A stretch of DNA of 64,000 nt, taken from positions 14,848,730 through 14,912,729 of the forward strand of contig CM019227.1 in the NCBI GenBank assembly GCA_009741485.1. Reading direction: 5' to 3'. Shown piece after piece: positions 1-13,570 of this stretch. Each line of letters opens with the position of its first letter. The stretch's first letter is position 1. The position numbers were made by a program, and so were the translations under genes. Origin of the DNA: Malurus cyaneus samueli (taxonomy: Eukaryota; Chordata; Aves; Passeriformes; Maluridae). The notes beneath the pieces were generated by a model. The model saw only the letters and a list, made by a program, of their open reading frames with translations, was not told the origin of the DNA and made no database searches.

Positions 1-120
1 TTCACAAAAAAAAAAAAAAAAAAAAAAAAAAACCCACAAAAAAAAACAAAAAAAACCCCACAAAACAAACAAACAAACAAAAACCAACAACAAACAAACA
101 AAACAAACAAACAACAAACA
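1..120. repeat. A-rich low-complexity tract with (CAAA)n
   Basis: The first 120 bases are a run of A interrupted by single or double C, ending in CAAA/CAACAAA units. It may be the tail of a retroposon whose body lies outside the window or simple expansion. No body can be seen. Confidence 0.85.
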
Positions 121-783
121 CCACGATCAATTTTAATTACCATCTTGTAAGGTGGAGCAATGATGCAGAAGGTCAAATATAAAGAAAGCTGAAATTGGCT
201 ATTCCATCACACCAAGATCCCCTTTGAAATTTATACTCAGGGTATTCAGCAAAATGTGCAACACTGGTTTTTCTCAATTCATATGAACCCAAAACACAGC
301 CAAAGCATTTGCATGCCAGGGCTACTTAGACTGTGCAGAGAGGAGAAAAAGTCAATAATGTAACACGTAAAATAATTGGTATGGAGAAGTAAAGAGCCCA
401 AGAGACAATACAAAATACAAGAAAACTCAAAAAAACAATATTGGCTCGGCTCTTTCAGGGACAAGCAGGAAGAAAATCTTAAATGGTTTAATTGGTCAAT
501 TAAACTTGACAGATTAGAAATTAATTGGCATTGCTTTCTAGAAGAAACTTTTTGAGTTGCAGTAATATGACCATCTCTGGTTGACAGTGTGATTGGAAAG
601 ACCTCTGCCATGTTTTGTGCTTCCAATCTGCCTTGGAGGTGGCTGAATTACCTGCTGAAGTGATCTGAGAACTGTTAGCGTGTCCTATGATGAACATTCA
701 GAAGGGTAATCAATGGCATTCAGCTAATTTATCTGAGCAAACATGACTGAAGATGACAGAGCATAATTGCTCTCTTTATCCTT

Positions 784-992
784 GGTTGGTGGGGTTTTTT
801 GTTGGTTTTTGGTTTTTTTTTGTTTTGTTTTTTGGAAGAGTTTCAGATTTAACATTTCACCAAGTTCAAGCACATAAAAAACAGGGGAGGAAGTTCAAAT
901 GATAATATGTAAAAAAAAGAAAAACCACAACAGAAACATCAACAAAACAAGACAAACAACCAAGAAACAAACACAAAAACCTCCACAAAACC
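784..992. repeat. T/G-rich tract followed by A/C-rich tract
   Basis: Positions 784-833 are almost only T and G. Positions 909-992 are almost only A and C. The two are roughly complementary in composition but do not form a perfect inverted repeat. The sequence between them is ordinary intron. Confidence 0.7.
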
Positions 993-1819
993 AGACATAA
1001 TTTTCCATCTTCCATTTCAACATCATATTTTCAACCTTTTCTCACTATGAAATTCAGAAGGTAACAGGAACTGAGGTGATAGCTAAATCAGAAAGACCAG
1101 CTCTGGGGATCCCAGAAGAGCCCCAGCCAGCCTCCCGAGCAGTCAGCAGGCAGGGTAAGGCTGCTGTCCTCACACCACACACCCACTGACGGAATCACAG
1201 AGCCCCAGTTAGCTCAGCACTCAGGAAAACGAGGGTGGTTATTTACCTTCTCCCCAGCCAAAACAACCAAACAAAAACAGGCGCTCCACAACAGCCTCAC
1301 AGCACTCAGGCTGAGGATTTCCTCCAGGAGAAGCTATTTTGGAGCTGGCACTGGCACTCAGAGGGGCTGCAGTGAGCTCCTGCTGTTCCTCAGCACAATC
1401 ACAGCCAGGACACCTCTCAGAAGTGATAACCCAATGATCACAGCCCATCAGTGTGCCCCAGCACCCTGCACGGCGTTGTGTTATCTATTTGGGATGTCAC
1501 TGCTGATCTCCTCACTGGGGAGCACCAGCTGGACCAGGTTCCTTCCTTCTGCAGCACTCAGGGTCTCAAAATCAGCTCCTTGAAATGTTTCCTTCAAGGA
1601 GCAGTTGGGATCAGATATAATAGGTGGTATAAATGAAATAGCACACCATGCTGGTACAATAGGCTGCGCCAGCAGGGTGTGATTGAGATGAATAAACACT
1701 GCTGCAAGAGTTGTCAAAGCATTATCAGCTATCCAGAAAACTGGTGTGAAACATCTACAGACAAAAACGGGAGAATGAAATAGAGGAAAAACTGGATCGT
1801 TGATAGTCATGATAAAACA

Positions 1820-2215
1820 AGGCTCACCTGGAACACAGGCCAGACAAATGAAGAGAATAAAAACAGACAACTTTAATCCAGGCCTGCTGGTACATAAAGA
1901 GCCAACAAAGCCTCCTCCTGAGGCTGCACCCAAACTGGACCCCGAGTCACGAGATCTTCCCCTTTTATCAGTTCTGCCTTATTAACATATTGGGCCTCAA
2001 ATCCCCAATGATACTTTTAGGTGGTGATGTCACCCATCCCAAACTTGCTCCACCCAACTCACTCTTGTTTACATCTTTTGGGGCTCTGAGGCAGCGAGGT
2101 GTCCCTGGTTTCAGGCTCAGAGAGGAATTGTTTTGTCTAAAGATGGGAGAACAGGAACTTTCGTGCTCTACTAGAGAAGTACAAGAACACAGATACATGA
2201 AAATATAGAAACTAA
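1820..2215 (-). mobile_element. Possible degraded solo LTR, minus strand
   Basis: Read on the minus strand this stretch has the order of parts seen in an LTR. There is a TATA-like TGATAAAAGG (plus 1961-1970), then about 90 bp further an ATTAAA polyadenylation-type signal (plus 1872-1877), then a T-rich stretch. A frame on the same strand (1481-1933) has a hydrophobic start followed by an unrecognised sequence. I recognise no gag, pol or env motif and no clear target-site duplication, so the call rests on layout alone. An ordinary intron segment is the alternative. Confidence 0.25.
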
Positions 2216-2636
2216 AAATCCTAAGGCATCAATACCAGTTGGCAATAAAAGGTGCCCATGGGGAAATGTGGCTTTCAGGAGAGCCTCTTTATGGTGGAAA
2301 CTGCAGCTGCTTTGAGGGGGGAGCAGAGTGCCTCTCATCAGAGAAGGGATTGGTGTGGATCCCTGCCCTGGAATTCTGCTGCTGGCCAGCCAGGGCTGCA
2401 CAGGGGAGTGAGTCCACTCCTTCCCAAAACATGGGAGACGGTTCCAGGTGCCCTCTGGAAACCCACCAGGCAAGAGGAGAACATTCAGAGACAAGGACAA
2501 CACCAGCTGAGCTCAGCAGCACTGAGCAGTGTCCCACCCACTCTGCAGAGTGGACTTGGAATAAACTCACAGCCAACTTGGCTCTGAAATCTTCAGCCTG
2601 AGTGCCACACTGCTGTAAGAGCAGCTGATGGACACC

Positions 2637-3215
2637 TGTAAGCCATGAGATCTGATGATTTTTGCCTTTTTTATATACCCTTTTATATAGTTTACATATT
2701 ATTTTAGATATTTTCTGTACCCTTTATGTATTCCTTTTACCCTTTGCCTACATGCTTATAATTGTTATAGCCTTGTTATATTGTTATATATATTCCAGCT
2801 CAGTTTTGGGGTTCTTCTGGGCAGAAAAAACAAACCATCCCCAGTGAGAGGCCAGTGAGCCCCATGCTATCTTAAATTCAAGGCTCCAACCTTGGTTGAA
2901 ATATTTTCTTGAGAAGATATTGTGTAAACTGTGCTCCGGCCTGCTGGAGGGCCGGATTCTTTAGGAAGGATTCTTTACAATAGGAGGACATCACTTCATT
3001 GTTTCTTATTGAGGAATTTTAGATAGATACGCTAATTTGTGAGGTCTATAAAATTGTATACATGTTATACGTGGGGTGTATTTTCAGCATTTTCCACCTT
3101 GACAAGCTGTGCACCCAGGATCCTATTAAAACACCTTTTTCAGGTAAAACCCTTTTAGACCCTCAAATGTGTCTGTCTCATAATTCTAAAACTAGCCAGA
3201 AAGGCAACAACCAAG
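2637..3215 (+). mobile_element. Probable solo LTR of an endogenous retrovirus, plus strand
   Basis: The segment opens with a pyrimidine- and TA-rich stretch (2660-2800). It then has a TATA-like TCTATAAAA at 3045-3053, a polyadenylation-type TATTAAAAC at 3124-3132 and a U5-like TGTGTCTGTCTC near 3168-3179. This spacing is typical of U3-R-U5. The ends are set only roughly by TG (2637) and CA (about 3210), and I could not confirm a target-site duplication. No retroviral coding sequence flanks it. The family is not identified. Confidence 0.45.
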
Positions 3216-3304
3216 CAGGATCCAGCACAGTGTTTAACATGGAAAAGAACTCCATGAAGCAGCTCATGTAGCCCACACCCCCAGGAGATGCAGGGCTCAT
3301 GAAA

Positions 3305-3400
3305 AAGAGGAGAAAAAAGAAAGAAATGGGGGTAAAAAAAGAAAAAAAAAACAACAATAAAAATATATAATATCTATATTATATAATAAAAAATAACATA
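3305..3400. repeat. Purine-rich then A/T-rich low-complexity tract
   Basis: A-rich sequence with scattered G passes into TATAATATCTATATTATATAA-like sequence. It lies about 90 bp after the end of the possible LTR and has no coding potential. Confidence 0.7.
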
Positions 3401-3734
3401 CATAAAGGACAGAGCAGGAAAAAGTGTTAATAAAACCCAAAATAGTGCTGGAGAAAACTGCAGTAATAATCTACTCACAACACACTAAAGCACTTCACTA
3501 TAAATACTTCTTCTTCTCAGCTTTCTTACCCAAGTAATAAGCACAACACATAATTAATACACTGAACACCTCCAAAATATCAACAAGGATTGTATATGTC
3601 TCACTTCCCCAAAACAACAAAGTTCAACATGGTAAATTATTTTGCCCCAGAGCATCACTCTCACAAATCCTCAGATGAAGAGGTGATCCCTGCAGCATAA
3701 CTGAAAAAGCACAAACCTGGACAAATTAGCACAC

Positions 3735-3768
3735 AAAAAAAAAAAAAAAAAAAAAAAGAAAAAAAAAT
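3735..3768. repeat. Poly-A tract
   Basis: A run of about 33 A with a single G. No recognisable retroposon body lies directly upstream. Confidence 0.85.
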
Positions 3769-4791
3769 CCAAACTTACAGACCATTAGATTTTGAAGAAT
3801 GCATAACATTTTAAGGCAAAGCAGGGCGGCTGGAACAACAGACATAATATCTAAAATGTCAATTATTTTCACACAGAAGTATGAGATTTAGGGGATGCCA
3901 CAGGAGGGATTTTGGTAGCAAGCAAGCTGAAATTGAGTTCTAACAGTGAAGTCAAGTGGAAAACACGTTCTCATCTTGGCAGGCCAGAGCCAGCCCACAC
4001 CTGGGCACTGCACACCTTCCCCAGGGTGTGAAGAGCACTGCATCCCCTGGTGCCACGCTGGGGGTGATGCTGAGCACCTCACACACAGAAACACCATGGA
4101 TGGATCACTCCTCCAGGGAAACTGCCCTTCAAATGCGAAAATTATCACACAACTTCTCAGCTGCTGAAGCCTGGGGACATCTCAGCCCAAAGCAGAAAGG
4201 CTGCACAATGACCTCAGGTTTTGTGCAAAAGTAGAGTTAAGTTTAGAGCAGCACATTTTGTATCTGCACACATAAAACACAGAGCATTGCTGCAGCCTCA
4301 GCTCTCACCACACCATCCCAGTCACCACCATTATTGTACAATGCACTTACAACAGGAAACACCAGAGAAACATTTATTTTACTGCTACCTGCTCCCTTAC
4401 TCATGCCCAGATAATGCCTTTTCTCTTCACCTACAGATCTCCTGATTTCATCAACAGAAGTTGAGCAGGAGAACCACAGGCAAAAACTGAACAAGTTTTA
4501 CTCAGAACTCTTTACACACAATAAGTTTGCATCTAAATATTCACACAGGCAAAGGGTGATTTCATAAAATGATTAAATGTCTCAAAAATACTTTCATACA
4601 CATAACTAAAGTAACACTCTAAACAACTCTGCAAAACCATCAGAGATGTTGCTTTACTGTTAGCACAACTTTGTAGCACACTTCTCATTGATCCAGCCTT
4701 CTAGGAAGAAGCCATTTACTATTTTTGTTAATGTTAATGTCAAACAATGGATGTTTGATGCTATGCCACTCCAAAAGTCCACCAGCACTTA

Positions 4792-4816
4792 AATAACCCA
4801 CTGCTGGTGGGTTATT
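4792..4816. repeat. Perfect 10-bp hairpin with 5-nt loop
   Basis: Left arm AATAACCCAC (4792-4801), loop TGCTG, right arm GTGGGTTATT (4807-4816). The arms are exactly complementary. It is too short for a microRNA precursor and has no T-run or other signal beside it. It could be a chance palindrome or the remnant of a small inverted-repeat element. Confidence 0.8.
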
Positions 4817-7800
4817 GATTTTGCATATACTCAGATACATTTCTTCCTTGCTCAAAGTTAACAAACATATGGATCCAGAAAAGCTGAAAACCACATTGCT
4901 CAGTATCAAAGTAACTTTTGATAGTATTTTATTACCTACAGATGATTTTATATTATTTCAGCTAAGTCATCCTGTCTTTAATCATTTACTGCCCTTTCAT
5001 CCTGCACCTCTTCTCCTGTTTCAGTGTCAAAACACAGAGTTAGCAATCCCTGCACATACAATCGAAGCAGCTCATGTTCCAACACTTACTCTGACAAAAT
5101 TCACGACTTGATCTAAATAGATTAAAACTGGTCACCGAGAAAGACACTTTTTACAAGCACAAGAATATGTGAAGTACTTTTGAACGTGAATTACAAGAGT
5201 GCTCTGCACAAAACCACAAACCTGCAATAAACCTGGTGACTGGAATTTCGTTCAGCTTGAGGGAAATAGGGATCCTGGCAGTGGTTCCTCTGCTGCAGTT
5301 AAGGATTCAAGAGAAGTTGCATAGAATCTGTTTATTTTTTATTATTTACATTGTGATTGGGGTTTGGGTGGCACTAGAGCTGAGTGCACGATCCTTTCAG
5401 CCAAGAAGAAAAACTGGGACATTCAAAGAAACCTGGGATGTATCTCACCTTAGCATGGATTCCGCCCTTCATGGAGGAGAGTGTCATTTCTGGTAGTAAT
5501 TCTACAAATCAGATAATTGCCCTGAAGTTTCTTAAATTTACATTTCAAAATTTTAAGGTCTATTTCTAATGGTGTATCCAGTTTCACGTGTAAATAAATT
5601 TGTAAGAAAATTGAAAAGCTGGTCTTGCCTCCAACAGTTTACCTGATCTACATTAATCACAACAGTATTCTTTGTGAATGATTGGCCAACTGATTATTCT
5701 TCCTTCAAATGCATGCCATAGGCAGCTTACTGAAAGGAAACTAAACACATTGAGACCTAGCAAACAAATGCCACTGTCCCCAGACCAATTCCACTAAAAA
5801 CTCCTCAACTGGAAATCAACTATTCTCAAAACTAGCAGGAACTGGAAAGAAACATAATTTTCCTTCTTCAACAATAAAGACCACATGGAGGTACAAAGTT
5901 GACACAGTGTTATGGAAGCTCTATTTCATAATAAAAACTTTTATTATTGAACCTACAGGGAGATGTACTCAGCTGGACCCTCATAATGTTATTGAGCTCA
6001 TGTCCAGTCTGAGATTCATCTGCATATATCCATTTATAAAGTCTCCACAGTTTGCCCAGTGCAATGGCTGATGAGACCCAGCATATCAGATTTTAACCTA
6101 GGTACCTGTAATTAAATTGTGCAATATTTGTCTGTAAATTTACAACACTAAAACTAAACCTGGTGAGCAATGTGTTAAATGTCAGAGCAGATCCACAGAC
6201 AAACACATTTCTTGGAAATCTGGTTTTTCATTGCACTGTTCTCGAGGGAGGGAGAGCATCCACAACTTTCAATGCAACACTGTGATTCAGAAAAAAAGAT
6301 ATCTTTTTAAAAACCAAACCAAAGCAAAACTTTCTCAAATAGACCCTAAAGTCAAAAAGGAAGGAAATCTAATTCTTTATAAACAGCATGGGAGCCACTT
6401 CAAAATGTTCTGTCCATTCCTCTGTAAGAAAGGAAACCAGAAGGCAAGGAAAGGATCCATAATAAAAGGAGCAAATAACTATACCATATTCCCTGAATAT
6501 AACAGGTTAGTGGAATTGAAGTGTTATCCTGCAGAGAATGGAAATTCACTCCAAGGGGAAACAGAAGGGAAAAGGTGTCTGACAGGTAAAATACAAGTTG
6601 GATATTAGGAAGGCAAAAAGCAGATAGCGAAGGACACAAAACCAAATAACAATAAAGCCTATTTGCATATCAGAAGCAGGAAACTTTGCAGGGAATCATT
6701 GGATTTGCTAGAGTTGGATTGAATAGAGCACTTGAAGAAGATAAGGGCATTGCAGACAATCCAAACTGTGTCCTTTCACCAGCCTTTGCTATGGAAAATG
6801 TTGGGAAAACACATTCCTGACTTCTGTGATAAAGTGACTGACATTTCTTCAAACCGAAAAAATCAAAACGGGGTGAGGAAACACAGTCAATTGAAAGCAA
6901 TAAATGATGAGGGATGAGCTCCTGTCCCACTCCCATCGACGGGTCTTTTACCATTGATTTTAGCACTGTCAGTATTTTGCCTCAGAGCTGAACAGGAGCA
7001 GATTCAAAACACAAAAAGGCTGAGCTGAGCATCACAGTGGATTGTTCAGGGTGCAGCAGTGGTCACAAAAACCAAGTAAAATCACAGAATACAAAAAGAG
7101 CAAGAAACACTATCTTGTAGTCAATATCCAACCTCTTCGGGAGTATTTTTCAGTTTAAGATTGCTGTTATAAACCAATGACGGTGTTTGACAAGAGTTTG
7201 ACAACAACCAAAACTTATTATGGAAGCAAATTTGAAAAGCTGGAAAGAAGCAGGAATTTAACTGAGCTGAGATGGATAAGAAGGGACACAGTAGAGCTGC
7301 AAAGAATACAATGAGATATAAGCAAATAGGATTCTCTTCAATTTAAACTTTCTCACAGTACTAGAGAAAAGGGCAGCTCAGGGCAATAAAAAGTTACCAA
7401 GTTAAAAGGACCAAAACATTGTACTGCATAAAGCACAAAATTGTGTAATTAATTCACAGGGATATCTCCACAATAATAGCAAGGAATAGTCTTCAGTGCT
7501 TAAACCAACATAATGAAATTAGCAGCATGGCAACAAACATAAATTTTCAGAACAACTCATTTAAGGGAATGTGTTTTCCCTCTCCCTTGCCCTAATGCCT
7601 GAAACCTTTTAGGTTGGATAGTTGCCAGGGAAGAGGAGGTAAGCTGAGGCACAGAGCATGGCTGAGGCAGGGATGGGGACGGCCAGGAGAAATGTTTCAA
7701 GCACTGCCTGTTCCGTGCTCCATCCTGCACACAGAACACAGGGGGTTGGGTTGATGGCTCAGAAATCTGCCAGCTCTTGGCACTGGATATATTGGGCCCC

Positions 7801-8478
7801 ACTCTAGAATTAAGACAGAAACACTAAACTATCAATGTGTGAAATTTGTGACTTAAATTACAAGGTAGAGCCATCCAAAGAGTCTCTTGCATAATTCATG
7901 ACACTTCAGAACTTCACATATAAATCAAATAGAAGGAAAGTCTATCATTTCTGCTCTGTTTAGCACAGATTCTCACACAACTTGGGTAATGGCTGCACAA
8001 ACAAGCTCTCCAGAAAATACAGCAATATAGACATGCTCTTCACAATACTAATTCACACAGTAAATTTTGTACAGGATCATTCAGTTAATACTTTTATTAA
8101 AACTACTTGTAAGTGTCAAAAACACAGAGGTCATTAAAAATAATCAAACAAACCTGGTTTGGGTTTTTCAGTTGTTTTTTCTCCCTCTGCAAATGAATGC
8201 CTACAAACACTCATTTGCAATGTTTTTCCATGGTGGACTTAATTAAAATTTATGCTGTGATTCATGGGCTGGCTATTAATCACTTCGTCTGATACAGGTT
8301 CCACAAAGCTCCAGCACTTACTAAGAGGTTCCAAAACGAGTGCAAACACATTCTCCAGGTTCAACAGCAAACTCTGACAGACTTTCAACCTGAACACGGT
8401 GACCGAGCCTGACGCACACGAAGAGCGTTAAATGCGACACGAGAACAAATATTATCGATAAACACACATAGAGCTTTA

Positions 8479-8790
<312 letters not shown>

Positions 8791-11700
8791 GAGGAAGGAA
8801 AACGTGGCATGAGATAAAAGAAGCAAAGGTCCCGCGTCCGCGACACGGAGAGCGATGAGAGCGTCCCACTAAGATTGCTGCCCCCAAAAGGGCACCATGG
8901 CTGTTTCTCGAGGAGAATATTTCTCATCTGAATTAAAAGCATTTCACTCACCCAATTAAATATTATTATAATTAGACAAACAAATCTGCAGCTGGCTGGA
9001 TAATTGTAGACTGTTCTTTAAGCAGGAAAGGTCAGTGAAATGTGCCTGGACTAACGATGTCTCAACTCTGACAAGAGGGACAAAGTCAGTTTATTCCAAA
9101 GGCTCCTGAGCACAACTGCCAGCACAGAGCTCTGATAAATTTAGCCCCAAGTCTGTGATAAGTCTGACTTACCATCTGCAGAACATGATATATGCAGGGC
9201 AGGATTGGGGTGCATACTGTTAAAATGCACTAAAAATACCCTGAATAAATATATAGGAAATATAGGAAATCAAGCCCTGAGATATTCAGAATACTCTGAG
9301 ACAACTGCATGCCACAAATGCAAAATCATAATGAGACCCAGTCAAAATATTAGCAATTATTAACTAATATATTAACTAAAATATTAACTACTATTAAATA
9401 TGAACTATTTGCATCTAAAAATGCATCAGTTCGAAACCTTAAATAACATAAACAAAAAATCCTATGTCAAAAGAAACAGACTTAAGAACTTTAAAGGTTT
9501 GACATTTGAAGACAACAGTATTTCATTTCCATATCACAACAAGCCTGTAGCATTAAAAACACATTCTCATGACCTTACAGACACATCCATTAATCCATCT
9601 GATATCATAAAGAATTATATCAGCCTGTTAATTTATCAATTAAAAAAAACTTCTGACTAAATGCTTTGCTCACACCAAAAAGCAATAATTCTAAGGGAGG
9701 AAATGTACATAACAATCTTTCTGAACCCATATATGTAAAAATGACCAAAATGTGATTTTGCCTGAAACAGCCTTACAGGCCATTGGTGCAGGAACTATGC
9801 CAACCTCAGATGAACTAATTTACAAGACAAAATTATTCCTCTAAATAGCAAGTACTGGGAAAATGTGCATTTAATTTAATATTTAAATACCTTTTAAACT
9901 GCTCCATCACTCTCCCACCAAAACATGTAGAAGTACCTGCAGGGATTTTATTTGTACTCATCAGTCCTTGATTTCCTAATTTTAAAATAGGCTGGATGAA
10001 TAAAAGACCTTCTTATGCACTTTGTACTTGAGGGCTTTTCCAGCCAATTTCAACTAATTCAAACATCAGTCCTCTGACCTGAACTCATCTTAAACCCAAG
10101 AGCTTTTAAGAATTTGCACAGGAGTAAGTCTTGGCACTTGACATGCTTAAAAGAGAAAACTGGATTTTCCTTTGTAAAAGGCATTCAGTGAGTCCCAAAA
10201 AATTAGAACTTTATGTCAGCAGTCAAACCCTCTCAGATTTTAATCCCATCTTTGCTGCTGCTTCAGTGTATGGCCTTGAGCAAGTGGTTTCCTTTGCTTC
10301 ATCCAGCCATCTTTAGCACAAAAATTGCCTTTTACTGACTGCACTGGGTTAAATCACCAAGCTTTGTTTTCATCTCTACAATCATTACAAGGTTAACGCT
10401 GCACTGAAACTGGCCCTGTTAAATTTCTGGGGAGTTTAAAAACTCTTGTAAATGCGTACTTTTGCCCTCTAATATTAAAACGGTAAAGTCCCTTTCTTAT
10501 TTCTTTCACCATGATTCTCCACAAAAGAAAAAAAAAAACCCAACAAAACAGATGAAGCAAAACCCAGGAATGACTGATTACACCTGAGACATTCATTAAA
10601 TGCTAAAAAAGTATTTTAAAACTTATGTGGGAGGCAGCCGACCTTACATTTTCTAATCAGCTGTTTCAGGAGGGACTTGAGCAAGGGGTAAGGATGAACA
10701 AAAGCAAATCCAGATTCTGCCTAGATAAGCATTTCCACCGTGCTGGCTTTGAAACACAAGTTAGTGCTGGTCCTTGAGCTATTCCTTCGTGTCAGATGCT
10801 GAACATGGCATTGGAGTCAGCAGCTGGTAAAAAACCCCAGAAATGGCAACAGAGGCACTGAGGGCTAAAGTCCAGGTGCATCTGATCCAAAGGGCTTTGT
10901 ACCACCTCCAGCCCAAAACCAGATGTTGCTGAGACCCCCCACTGTTTCTCATTAACCTCAACAACATTTCCATGAGGGCCCTAATTAACATCCAAAGCAT
11001 CCACACCTAGTGCTAATTACAGCTCATATTTAATTAAGAGGGTTGAACTTTTCCATTATTTCTACCAGCAGCTCCAAACTTTTTAGATTTACCATAAAAC
11101 AGCCAACTGCCCTGGCAACTTCAGAACCTGCACAATGCTGAGACTCTTCTGCCCCTTTCATTAGGCTTGTTCAGCTGAGGTCTGGCTCACTTATTTATAA
11201 CTGAGACCCCGTTAATAAGTAAACAGCCAAGGGGCAGGGATTTGTCTTTTTTTTTGTTACTAACTTGTACATATTCAGAGATTTACAGCCTTGCCATTAA
11301 AGAAACCAACCTCACTATGCTTAGAGCAGAAAAGTGACACAGGAGATTGCCAGTGCAGGCTCTGCAGGTTCATTAAGTTGGCTGGAGGACAGGGGACATT
11401 AAAGAAATTAAACTTGCACATGCTACTGCAGGCCTTAAGTTTAAAATGATGGTGACAATAAAACTGAGATGTTCATCCCTTAAAATAAGTGACTACTACA
11501 GCCTTTCCTAGCCTTTAAAATTAGTGTGAATTTAATATTCATAATTAATTCAACAGACACAGTATTACAATGTATTATAAAAGCATTTATGTAAAAACAA
11601 GCTCTTTACTATTTACTTGGGTAATAAGAGCCAAAGATCATTGCTCAAAAATATTAATTTATATCAAGAACAGTGAAGTGTCAACCATCACACATGTGGT

Positions 11701-13521
11701 TGATGGAAACCCCAGACCACACAACAGTCAGATACACTTGAATAGATTTTAAAGAACCTAAAATTCCTTAAATAGAATGACCTAAAATGTTCCTTTATTG
11801 AGCTCTTAAAAATACAGTGAACTGAAATGAATAAAAGAAAGAATAGTTCTAATGCACTAAGCTGAAAATAAGAAATGGCCCTAAAAGCAACAGGAAATAT
11901 TGATCCTAAATTAACCTATGAACTCAGGTTTTAGAGTAATTTCAGAGCTGTGGTAAGACAGCACACAGGCATTGCTTAACACCACCTAGGCAGGAGAGGC
12001 TAAGCAGAAGTTATCCCTTCAGAGTCAGCTCTAAGTATCTTTGAGATTAAATGACCCCTTAATGCTCACTTGGTGCACTGTTTTTAAAAAAAGTGGTTGT
12101 TGGCAGCAGCAAGAAGAACAAAGGATGGCAGACAGTCAGGCTCTGCTAAATGTTCTGGCTCGAGTCTTAATGAAAACCACATTTCAACTGAAAAATATGC
12201 TTTACGTGGCAGTGTATAAAATCAAATTTATTGCTTTCTGGTTAAACACTGAACTCTAATGAAGCCTGAAGGCTTTCCTATTCCATCCCTGTTACTCCTT
12301 TTGAACAGGAGCTTAGAATTTAAACTGCTACTAGGATCTCAGATGCCTTTCCAGCATCTCCTGCTCTGAAAGGATTTCATAATTAAGAAATGTATAAAAA
12401 GTGCCAAAACATAATAAAGCAAGCTTGTTATGTTTGTACACAAAGGAGAGAGCACAGAAAACATTACTTATGCAGTGTTCCTTTTCTTAAAAACACATTT
12501 GCAGCATTAAAATGTATTCAATGAAAACCTTTCTGCCTGCCTGCATTTTAAAGTCGAACTCACAGTTTATCGTTTGTTTTGCTCTATTTTCCGTTTGGTG
12601 CATTTTGTTTCTTTGGCAAGAGATATTTCACATTTCCAGAAAGCCTCCTGTACTGTAGTTAAACGAGCCAAACTGCATCGTATCCTCAGGGCGAGGAAAC
12701 AAAGAGGAAAAATGCAACATTTCCCTGCAAACCTGCCGGTTCTCAGAGCAGCTCAGTGGCACGGATCAAGCACATGATCCCCCCTCCAGACTTAAAACCT
12801 GCGCCTGCCTCGGAATCCTCAAGCCTGCCCGACTCCAGGCTTAAATCCTGCGTTACAAGTGGTGCATGCAGTGCTGCAGCTGGTTACATGTACTGCCCTT
12901 TCAAGGCTCGAATTTTAAAAAACAAAAACAAAACAAGAGTTTCAAGTGAGAATAGAAGTGCAAATACCTGCTGTACCATGCTGCTGCCTTTATTGTCCAT
13001 CAGTTTGGCAGTGCCAGGCCATGCAGCATTTCAGGGCGAGCATCACCGCAGGCTGGGGAGGATCGGGGTGCTGGGGATGGGGAGAGCTCGCTGACCCTCC
13101 CAACATCTGCCCGCTCCCAAAACCTGATCCAGATGGGGCTCCCTTGGCCTCGCCCCATCAATCACAGCAGGCCACTCCTCTGGCTCCTGCTCCTGCTGCT
13201 GGAGCTGCCACGGAGCAGATGATGAGGAGGGAGCACAGCTTGACTGCATTAATGGCTGTTTAAAAAACATTGGGAATGCTACTATGGGAGCTGAGCGTTT
13301 GTGTTTGAAAATTAACACGGCTCTGTTCAAAGTTCCAAAAAACACCCTGAACTTCCAGGGCTCTGGCTTTGTGGTAGCTGCAATGTCCAGTTACACGTGT
13401 GTATTTCTATGGGATTAGTTCCTCCTCCCAATCCCAATGAAGTTGCTACTTTAAAACCGGCGATATTGAACTAGCCTGGTTTAGATTAAATGTACTTTAT
13501 ACTTCCATTCAAGTGAAATAT

Positions 13522-13570
13522 TGTTTCTTTTTTTCTTTTTTTCTTTTTTTTTTTTTTTTTTTTTTTTGTT
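13522..13570. repeat. Poly-T / (TTTC)n tract
   Basis: About 45 bases of T with a few C, ending in TGTT. It could be the A-tail of a minus-strand retroposon, but no body is recognisable at higher coordinates. Confidence 0.85.

Noticed and set aside
1481..1933. 150-codon minus-strand frame with a hydrophobic start resembling a signal peptide
   Set aside because: No retroviral or other domain is recognisable and the downstream part is unremarkable. It overlaps the possible LTR remnant, so I treat it as non-coding.
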